Shown piece by piece: positions 1-7,300 of a stretch of 21,243 nucleotides of DNA. Under the pieces are notes generated by a model. It ran no database searches. It had not been told where the DNA came from and saw nothing but the letters and a program-made list of their open reading frames with translations. How positions within the stretch are numbered: the first letter of the stretch is position 1; each line of letters begins with the position of its first letter. Origin of the DNA: JBLHKE01 sp047619485 (GTDB lineage: Bacteria > Verrucomicrobiota > Verrucomicrobiia > Verrucomicrobiales > DEV007); assembly GCA_047619485.1 (NCBI GenBank), contig JBLHKE010000034.1, positions 1 through 21,243 on the forward strand. Reading direction: 5' to 3'. Both the position numbers and the translations under genes were made by a program.

Positions 1-121
1 AGAAAATTCCCGCTGGCGAGGCGATAAACGCTAAGCTATCTGGTGATAGTGGGCGCTTTAGCAACGAAGACAGCGGGGATTTTATCAAGCTCCAGCCCGC
101 ATGAGGTTTTCGGAGGTGCCC
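1..121 (+). mobile_element. Partial MITE-like element, left copy (right end only)
   Basis: Positions 1-119 match 9709-9827 at 118 of 119 bases with no gap; the only difference is A at 70 against G at 9778. The copy ends with AGGTTTTCGGAGGTGCCC at 104-121, followed by TTAA at 122-125. This is the same terminus as the right end of the complete element at 9670-9828. The left half lies outside the window. No coding capacity is recognised, and the ATG at 43 inside it is not a credible gene start. Terminus style and a YTAA-like flank resemble IS5-family non-autonomous derivatives; that family name is inference. Confidence 0.8.
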
Positions 122-193
122 TTAAGAACCACGTGGAGCGGAGGCTAGGGCTTACGCATCACGTTCCTGACCGAGAAGTTTCAGTAGGTAATC

Positions 194-690
194 TTGATCC
201 TGCGACGCGGCGAACTTTCGCTTCTTCACCGACCACTCTCGGCTGGTGCTGCAACCTCCGCGTCCGTCAACCACACCAATTTTTCGCCACCTTCGCTGAA
301 CTTCTCGAAGTCGATCATGCGAAGCGTTACCCCGGAAGCGCCAGAGACAATTACAGTTTCCTTCCCGTCTTGTCCGACCCATCGGCTGAGCACCCGCGGC
401 CTCCCATGGTGGTCGTGGGCAGCTATCGCAAAGGCATCTGGAAGCTCATCGCGGACGGCCACCGCGGAAGAGGAGGAAATCCCGAGGCCACCGCGCATTA
501 CGACATCGACAACGACGTGGTGGAAAAGGCGGACTTGGTGAAATCGAAGCCGGAAAAGACGAAGGCATTGCTAGCCGAACACCGCGAATTCTGGCTGTCG
601 CGCGCGCTGAAGAGTCAGCCGAAGAACCCCATCACCAAGTCCCCCAAGCCCGCCCGTCGAAAGGAAAAAGAGAAGACCAACGCCCAAAAA
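194..690 (+). pseudogene. Sulfatase C-terminal remnant (part of a frameshifted sulfatase-SGNH-EF-hand gene)
   Basis: Only the last part of a sulfatase remains. Frame 2 from about 194 to 280 gives SAGAATSASVNHTNF. At the T run 280-284 the match moves to frame 1, giving FFATFAELLEVDHAKRY, then SFLPVLSD, RPPMVVVGSYRKGIWKLI, and the usual tail with AHYDIDN and EKTKALLAEHREFW. The N-terminal half with the CxPSR formylglycine site and the metal-binding aspartates is absent, so no sulfatase activity is expected. After about residue 190 of the frame the sequence becomes a Pro/Lys-rich linker (SPKPARRKEKEK). That linker continues after a second frame change at the A run 686-692 into the SGNH hydrolase. 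The 5' break lies between the mobile element end at 121 and about 194, which suggests insertion or recombination removed the front of the gene. An open frame from 43 to 849 exists, but its start is inside the mobile element and its last 50 residues are out-of-frame translation. Confidence 0.72.
280..285 (+). other. Inferred -1 frameshift site at a T run
   Basis: The sulfatase match passes from frame 2 (VNHTNF) to frame 1 (FFATFAELL) across TTTTT at 280-284. One missing T explains the change. It is the first of three apparent single-base losses in the decayed fusion gene. Confidence 0.55.
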
Positions 691-692
691 AA
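686..692 (+). other. Inferred -1 frameshift site at an A7 run
   Basis: The Pro/Lys-rich linker continues in composition from frame 1 (EKEKTNAQ) to frame 3 (KKPTPAASGK) across seven consecutive A. A one-base loss in the run explains it. A7 is also a sequence on which ribosomes can slip, so a programmed shift is conceivable, but two other shifts in the same gene make decay or base-calling error more likely. Confidence 0.5.
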
Positions 693-1283
693 CCAACTCC
701 GGCGGCTTCGGGTAAAGCCCCGCCCCAGACACAGGAAAGCGGCGGCAAGACCGATCGCCAGGTGGTTCCCGAAGGCTCTCAAAAGACATTGGTATCAAGA
801 CTGGAATCCGGGTGTAAGCAAACCATCATCACCTACGGCACCAGCCTAACCAAAGTGGCCGCATGGACAGATCAGCTGGCGAAAATTCTCGAGCAGAACT
901 ATCCCGGTCAGGTCACCTTCATCAACAGTGCCCAGGGAGGAAGCAATTCGGATTGGGGCAGCAGATCGTTTGATGAAAAGGTGATTCAGAACAAACCGGA
1001 TACTGTCTTTATCGAATTCGCCTTCAAAGACGCGGTCGCCCGTTGCAAAACCAGCGTCGAACACGCACGGCAGAATCTCCCGGGCATGATCGATCATCTT
1101 CTACAGGCCCGACCCAACTGCGAAATCATCCTGATGGTGATGAATCCACCGGTGGGTCAAACCGCAGAGCAACGTCCCAACCTGGCGGCCTATAACCAGA
1201 TGTATCGAGAGGTGGCGAAGACGCGAGAGCTCCAGCGGATCGACCATTACCCGGCCTGGGAAGAACTCCTCAACGAAGATCTG
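690..1283 (+). pseudogene. SGNH/GDSL-type hydrolase domain, frameshifted on both sides
   Basis: Frame 3 starts with a linker (PKKPTPAASGKAPPQTQES) that continues the Pro/Lys-rich linker of the preceding sulfatase remnant. An SGNH hydrolase fold follows. TYGTSLT carries the likely nucleophile serine near 839, GGSNSDWG is the second block, and DTVFIEFAFKDA sits where the family usually has an asparagine (for example EFxINDA); here a lysine takes that place. DHYPAWEELL follows near 1242-1270. The catalytic Asp-His of the last block is found only after a shift to frame 2 at about 1283 (PDTIHP at 1304-1321). SGNH enzymes are serine esterases that remove acyl groups from glycans or lipids. The lost asparagine and broken frame argue against activity. 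An open frame can be read from ATG 762 to 1346, but its last 20 residues are out of frame. Confidence 0.72.
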
Positions 1284-1711
1284 GGCGCTTCATCGAATAC
1301 GTGCCAGACACGATTCATCCCGTACGCGAGGGGGCGCTCCGCGTGATCACGCCCACCATGATTCAGGCCCTCAACCTGAAGGCGGGGAATCCTGAGTCGA
1401 ACGAACGTGCCCCGTGCTGGAACTACCTTTTCAGAATGATGGATAAGAACGTGCAACCGAACAAGCAAGTCTCCCTGGAAGAATATGACCGGTTCGGGGA
1501 AAAGCATTTCAACAGCCAAGATGGTGACGACGACGGGCGGCTCACGCCAGACGAATACAAACCGGCTGTTCTTTTCAACCACATCGATGCCGACGCCGAT
1601 GGCACGATTACGCTCGCGGAATACCAGGCAATTTATAGGACGCACTTCGAGCGGCGTGACACTAACAATGACGGTAAGCTGGTAGAAGGTGAAATCTGGA
1701 AAGTGAAATAG
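1283..1711 (+). pseudogene. SGNH hydrolase C-terminus plus four EF-hand-like loops (end of the frameshifted fusion gene)
   Basis: Frame 2 resumes the hydrolase as GRFIEYVPDTIHPVREG, with the catalytic D-x-x-H block, then VITPTMIQALNL. A calcium-binding segment follows with four EF-hand or dockerin-like loops: DKNVQPNKQVSLEEY, DGDDDGRLTPDEY, DADADGTITLAEY and DTNNDGKLVEGEI. The stop at 1709-1711 lies 14 bases before the next start, so this was probably the first gene of the sulfatase operon. A GTG at 1301 allows an open frame to 1711, but it begins inside the hydrolase domain with no plausible start signal. The ancestral protein would have been a secreted sulfatase-linker-SGNH-EF-hand fusion, similar in style to the fusion encoded at 4363-8847. 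Confidence 0.68.
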
Positions 1712-1725
1712 AACCAATTACCAAA

Positions 1726-3180
1726 ATGAACCGAATCCATCAAATCTCCTCCCGTGTTCTCTTTTCAGCGTTCCGCAGTCTCTGCGGATTCGTTTTCGTC
1801 GCCATCGCGACTGGCCAGTGCGCTGCCGCTGACCCTCTAAATGGCTCGGGGCAGGCGAAACCAAACATCATCCTCATCTACATTGATGATCTGGGATACG
1901 GGGATCTCGGCTGTTACGGATGCAAGGACATCCCGACCCCGAACATCGACCGGCTGGCGGCCGAAGGCGTCCGATTTACGGCGTCCTACATCACCAACCC
2001 GCCGTGTTGTCCGAGCCGGTGCAGCCTGATGATGGGACAGTATGCGCAGCGATTCGGGAAATACGGTATGTCGCGAGGACTCCCGATCCCCGAGGACCGG
2101 CCGACGCTTGCCAAGTTTCTGAGGGGGAACGGCTACGTGACCGGACAGATCGGCAAATGGGACCTGGGTTCGGTGAGGCAGGGGCCGCTGCAGGTGGGAT
2201 TCGCGGAGGTGGCGAAGGCTCCGCCGAAAAAGGTTTACACCAAGAAAGAGATCGAGCGGCAGCCAGCAGGCCAGCGCAAGCTCCGCACCTCAAAGTACTT
2301 CTGCATCAATGAAGCCGGCGAAGCGGTGTGGCTGACCGATTACGACGGCGACTCGATGGTCGATTTTGTCGAGCACCACAAGGACGCTCCATTCTTTCTC
2401 TACTGGTCCCCGGAGGCGATCCACTCACCCAGCATCGAGGCCCCCGAGAGGCTGATGGAGCGGACACAGGCCAAGGGCAAACGACGCAAGCTGGCCGGCG
2501 CAATTGTCTCGGTCGACGACCAGGTGGGGAAGCTGTTGCGAGCGCTGAAGCAGCAGGGGCTGCGCGAGAAAACCCTCGTAATTTTCTCCAGCGACAACGG
2601 AGCCAACGGCGGCGAGGGCGGGTCGTCAGCGCCCTACACGGGCGGGAAAGGAAAAGGGACGCAGAAAGAAGGATGGGTGCGCGTCCCCACGATCTTCTCC
2701 ATGCCCGGAACCCTCCCGGAGGGGAAAGCGCACGACGGCATGATCGCCAACTTTGACTTTTACTCCACGATCGCGGCGTTGGCCGGTCAAGTGATCCCCG
2801 ATCACTGTGATGGAGTCGATCTGTTTCCCTATCTGAAAGGCGAGCAGACCGGCGACGCGCACGAATACCTGTTCTGGCTCAACAACGAGCCGGGCGACGC
2901 AGTCCGCAGACACCTGATCGCGATCCGCTGGAAAGGCTGGCGACTCTACAAGCAACACGACAAGGATCCGTGGCAGCTGTTCGACCTAAAGAAAGATCCG
3001 AGGGAAGAAACCGATCTCGCTGCGCAACATGCGGATGTCGTCAAACAGATGGCAGCACAGCACACCGCATGGGCGAAGACGCTGGAGCCACTCGCCGTGG
3101 TCCCTGAGACTACTGCCGGGGAACCGATCATTCCCGAGGGGCACGGCTGGGCAATCGCGCCAGCCAAGGGCACCAAATGA
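1726..3180 (+). CDS. Secreted type I sulfatase (formylglycine-dependent arylsulfatase family)
   Basis: This 484-residue protein is the usual length for a secreted sulfatase, an enzyme that hydrolyses sulfate esters, here probably on a polysaccharide. An N-terminal hydrophobic stretch (LCGFVFVAIATG, ending near AAA-D at 35/36) is a signal peptide. PNIILIYIDDLGYGDLG supplies the metal-binding aspartates D54 and D55. NPPCCPSRCSLMMG holds the C-x-P-S-R formylglycine site, with C94 (codon at 2005) as the modified cysteine. SSDNGANGG (about 288-296) is the later D-N metal site, and GGKGKGTQKEGWVRVP is the conserved lysine loop. The GKWHLG motif reads GKWDLG at 143-148, so the usual histidine is aspartate. 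The gene starts 14 bases after the decayed fusion gene, and its stop overlaps the ATGA at 3177. Cysteine maturation needs a formylglycine-generating enzyme or anSME encoded elsewhere. The substrate cannot be told from sequence. Confidence 0.93.
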   Translation: MNRIHQISSRVLFSAFRSLCGFVFVAIATGQCAAADPLNGSGQAKPNIILIYIDDLGYGDLGCYGCKDIPTPNIDRLAAEGVRFTASYITNPPCCPSRCSLMMGQYAQRFGKYGMSRGLPIPEDRPTLAKFLRGNGYVTGQIGKWDLGSVRQGPLQVGFAEVAKAPPKKVYTKKEIERQPAGQRKLRTSKYFCINEAGEAVWLTDYDGDSMVDFVEHHKDAPFFLYWSPEAIHSPSIEAPERLMERTQAKGKRRKLAGAIVSVDDQVGKLLRALKQQGLREKTLVIFSSDNGANGGEGGSSAPYTGGKGKGTQKEGWVRVPTIFSMPGTLPEGKAHDGMIANFDFYSTIAALAGQVIPDHCDGVDLFPYLKGEQTGDAHEYLFWLNNEPGDAVRRHLIAIRWKGWRLYKQHDKDPWQLFDLKKDPREETDLAAQHADVVKQMAAQHTAWAKTLEPLAVVPETTAGEPIIPEGHGWAIAPAKGTK

Positions 3181-3227
3181 ATCGCATCTCCCCAAAATAC
3201 CACGAACTCGCTAAGACTCTTCGAACT

Positions 3228-4352
3228 ATGAAACCACTGATGTCACTCTTCCTCATTCTCGGCGTCGCGACCGCCTCTGGTGCGGACCTGGAACGCGGCA
3301 AGACCATCTACTCCCAACTCTGCTTCAACTGCCACGGACCAAAACTGGACGGCGGCCAGGGACCGGCACTGAACGACAGCTACTGGCAGCATGGATCGTC
3401 GCCGCAGGCGATCCTGAACATCATCAATAAGGGGGTTCCCGGTTCACCGATGATCGCCTACGAAAACGTCTTTCCCGAGAGCGATCGTATCGCCCTGCGC
3501 GAGTTCATTCTCTCCGAGCAGCAGGGATTACGGGAAACGATGCGATCCGTCTACCCGCGCGAGTACTTCAAAGGCAAGCGATTCACGCCCGAGCTGTTCA
3601 ATTCGGTCGAATCCCTTTCGCAGACTCCGCTGCCGGAGAACCTCTATTACATGGAGCGAAATGCCGAAGGTGTGATGCGCGGCACTTCTAATCTCTACAT
3701 CAAGGAAGCGGGGAAATATCGCTTCTCGATGCGCCCAATCGGGCGAACCTCCATTTTTCTTGATGGGAAAGAAGTCCACTATTCCGATGAAAAAGCGGAC
3801 AAGGAAAGCCACGTCAACGAGACCTTCGAGTTGCAGCCAGGCATCTACAGCCTGGAGATCTTTCATGAAGAGAAAAAATCCCACAGCTACCGCTTCCACG
3901 GCGTGCTCCAGAAAGTGGACGGCAAGAGCCTTGCCCTGAACGGCCGCAGCTTGCAGGGGAACATTCCAAAGATCATCAAGGCAAGACCGGGCGAGGCGCT
4001 CGTGGTGCGCAAGTGGATCGACGGCCTGCCGCCGCGCGCGCTGCTCTGCCTCCTCCCCAACCAGGTGATCGTCGCCTTCAACCCGGTCGACGGGCGCGTG
4101 TTGAAGGCCTGGCATTCGGCCGCGATCAACCAGACTCCGTCTCTTCCGGATCGCAGCGCAAAGCCATCGAAAATTAACGGAATTCCGATCGAGAGTCCCA
4201 CTGTCGATGCCGTGGCAGCCAAAAGAGTTCGGTTTCTACGCTACGAAACCGAGGGGGAAAAGGCTCTCATCGTTTCCCGGTTCGATGGAGTCGAGACCAC
4301 CGTCACAATCGAACCGGACGGCGCGCAGTCCTTCCGTGTTTCCCAACACTAA
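3228..4352 (+). CDS. Exported monohaem cytochrome c with PA14-like domain
   Basis: The start at 3228 is preferred because it begins a compact signal peptide (MKPLMSLFLILGVATASGA). The ATG at 3177, overlapping the previous stop, would add 17 polar residues before it and remains possible. The mature protein opens with a class I cytochrome c domain of about 80 residues. The haem site is CFNCH (C32, C35, H36) and the likely distal ligand is M75 in PGSPMIAY. A beta-rich PA14-like segment follows at about 105-230 (YIKEAGKYRFSMRPIGRTSI, then LQPGIYSLEIFHE). The remaining 130 residues contain PPRALLCLLPNQVIVAFNPVDGRVL, a domain I do not recognise with confidence; it resembles segments attached to c-type cytochromes in PVC bacteria. 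Position between two sulfatase genes suggests periplasmic electron transfer linked to sugar oxidation, possibly from the propeller protein encoded next. That role is inference. Confidence 0.8.
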   Translation: MKPLMSLFLILGVATASGADLERGKTIYSQLCFNCHGPKLDGGQGPALNDSYWQHGSSPQAILNIINKGVPGSPMIAYENVFPESDRIALREFILSEQQGLRETMRSVYPREYFKGKRFTPELFNSVESLSQTPLPENLYYMERNAEGVMRGTSNLYIKEAGKYRFSMRPIGRTSIFLDGKEVHYSDEKADKESHVNETFELQPGIYSLEIFHEEKKSHSYRFHGVLQKVDGKSLALNGRSLQGNIPKIIKARPGEALVVRKWIDGLPPRALLCLLPNQVIVAFNPVDGRVLKAWHSAAINQTPSLPDRSAKPSKINGIPIESPTVDAVAAKRVRFLRYETEGEKALIVSRFDGVETTVTIEPDGAQSFRVSQH

Positions 4353-4362
4353 TCACCACACA

Positions 4363-7300
4363 ATGAATTCCTTTCAAATGACAGAACGACCCCTGATAAC
4401 CCGGACTCCGGCATTGCCGGGAGTGCTGCTGTTTCTTTTCGCCCTCCTTTTCCAAATCCAAACACAGGCTCAAATTCCGGCGGGCTACAAAGTCGAGACC
4501 GTCGAGTTGCCCAAAGGCGCCGTCACCATTCTCGGCCTCTGCCACAAACCGGACGGCACCCTCGCGGTGGTCTCGTGGGAAGGCGAGGTCTGGGAGTGCA
4601 AGGACAAGACCTGGACCCGCTTCGCAGAGAACCTGATGGAGCCCAACGGGATCTACTACGATGCCAAGGAGGATGCCTATTACGTGGCGCAGAAACCGGA
4701 ACTGACACGACTCGTGGATACCGACAAGGACGGCATCTGCGACCGCTACGAGTGCGTCACCGACGCCTTCGGGATTTCCGGCGGATACCACGAGTATCAC
4801 TACGGACCGGTCGTCGATTCCCTCGGTCGCAAGTATGCCTCACTCAACCTCGCGGCTCGGGGCGAATTCACGGTCCCCGATGGAAAGCCCAAGGGCAAGG
4901 GAGGCGGCAACATGTCCTACAACGCCCCGTGGCGCGGGTGGGTTTATCGCTCCGATCGCACCGGTCACTTCCACCCGCTCGCCTGCGGATTTCGTTCCCC
5001 CTGCGGCATCGGAATGAGCCCAGAAGACCAGCTTTTCATCACCGACAACCAAGGCGACTGGGTCGCGGACTGCTGTCTCTATCACGTGAAGGAGGGAAAT
5101 TTCTACGGACATCCAGCCTCGCTCCCGGCGCGTCCGGATTTCACCAAGGAGAAGGTGCTGTCGATGAAGGCTGCGGACTTTGCCAAGCTCCGAACACCTC
5201 CGGCAGTCTGGTTCCCGCGTGAGGTGATCGCCAACACGCCAGGCAGCCCGATCTGGGACACGACGGGCGGCAAGTTCGGCCCATTCCAGAACCAGATGTT
5301 CATTGGTGATCAACGCCAGTCGAACTACTTCCGTTGCGGCGTCGAAAAGGTCGATGGCGACTACCAGGGTTGGTGTGTCGATTTCCTTCGCGGGCTCGAA
5401 TCCGGCCCGGTGAAGATGTCATTCGATCCCCAGGGTCGCCTCTGGTCCGCCCAGGTCGGTCGCGGTTGGTTCAGCGTTGGCGGCAAGCGCACGGCGCTGC
5501 AGTATGCAAAGTGGGACGGCAAGACCGAGCCTTTCGCGATCCACTCTACCACGCTGACCGAGACTGGATTTTCCGTGCGTTTCACCCAGCCGATCGGGAA
5601 GGAAATCACGCCCGCCGTGAAATCCTGGCACTACCACTACTACAGCACCTACGGATCGCCGCCGGTGGATGAGAAGGAGTTGGATGCCAGCAAATACACA
5701 CTGTCGAAGGATCGCAAGACGGTCTCGTTCGACGTTCCCCTGACTGCCGGAAAAGTCTATGCGATCCAGTTTCCGGGGCAGGAAAACAGCGCGGCCAAGC
5801 TGCTCGAATTCGACACGATCTTCTACACGCTCAACAAAGTCCGGCCGGCGAAGGAGCCCGGCACCGGACGCAATGTCGGATGGATGCTGGCCGGATCGGG
5901 TTGGCACCGCAATGACAAGCGCCGTCCCATTCCCCCGCTGGTCGATCCCCTGCCAATCGACGAATGTCATCTGTCGCCGCCGGAGGACAGCACCGTCCTC
6001 GATGCGAGCCAGTGGACCAACCAGAACTGGACCATCGACAAAGACGGTGTGATGTTCCGATCCAAGGGCAACAACTCGACGAAACAGTCCTACGGCAACG
6101 CCCGCATTCACCTCGAGTTCCGCATCGATCCTTCGGATGATCCGAAGTGGACCGGCCAGCTCTACGGCAACTCCGGCGTGTTCCTCATGTCCGGCTACGA
6201 GTTACAAATCGTGAACAGCTACCTGAATCCCACCTTTGCCGACGGGATGTGCGGCGCGATCTACGGGCAACATCCGCCACAGGTAAACGCCAGTCGCAAG
6301 CCCGGGGAATGGCAGTCCTACGACATCCTCATGAAGCCACCGATCTTCGCCGAGGACGGCTCGGTCAAAGAACCGCTGCGCGCCACCATCTTCCACAATG
6401 GCGTCCTCATCCAAGACGACATCTGGGTCTACGGGGAGGTCGGCAAACCGTATCGGAAGCATGGCAAGCGCCCCCTAGTGCTGCAGGATCACAAAGGAAC
6501 TGACGTCGCCTTTCGCAATCTCTGGATCGTTTCCGATGTCGACTACGACAAGTCGCTCGACGAATTCCGCAGCAACTTCAGTAACGTCCCCGCCTCGTTT
6601 GTAGAAGCTGAACCGGAACCCGAGGGCAATCCGATCACAATTCTCCCTCCCGGCATGGTGGAGGAGATGGACAAAGATCGGAACCGGGTCATCACAGTCC
6701 AGGAGTTCGTCGCCTACCGGGCCGCCCAGTTTGATCCCCTCGACAAGGACGAGAGCGGATTTCTCGACGCTGCCGAGTTTCCCCATCGAACTGCCTTGAA
6801 AGGAGCGGACAAGGACAACGACGGCCAACTCTCCCGCGACGAGCACAGCGCATTGTTCCGTGGCCAGTTCCCCGGTGTCGATGTGGACGGTGACGGCGTG
6901 ATCACCGCGGCGGACAAACGCGAAGAACGGAAACCTAAAAAAGCCTCCTCCAAACCGGACAACAGAGCAGAGGCGCCCGAGCGCCCCGACAGGCCTAACA
7001 TCGTCCTAATTCTCACCGACGATCTCGGCTGGCAGGACGTAGGATGCTACGACATCGACGAGCCTTCGCCGATGGAGACCCCTAACATTGATGCATTAGC
7101 AAAGAAGGGCGTGAAGTTCTGGCAGGCCTATGCTCCAGCTCCGACCTGTGCCCCGTCGCGTTGCGCCATCATGAGCGGGATTCATCCGGCGCGGGCGCAG
7201 AAGACCCACGTCGTCGGTGGTGCGCCTCCCGCACCGAATCACCTGCGAGGTTGGTCGATGATGTCGCCATGGTACAGCGGTCGCATGCCGGAGGACACGC

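Noticed and set aside
686..692. Programmed ribosomal frameshift at A7
   Set aside because: Two further frame breaks in the same gene and a missing 5' half make decay or base-calling error simpler. No stimulatory structure is evident by eye.
43..849. A 268-codon open frame starting with ATG at 43
   Set aside because: Its start lies inside the mobile element and its end is out-of-frame translation of the SGNH hydrolase linker. Only the middle (about 283-690) is sulfatase-like, so it is treated as part of the pseudogene.
4207..4362. N-terminal extension of the giant fusion to an ATG at 4207
   Set aside because: These 52 codons overlap the preceding gene in another frame, have no secretion features, and would bury the clear signal peptide that follows ATG 4363.
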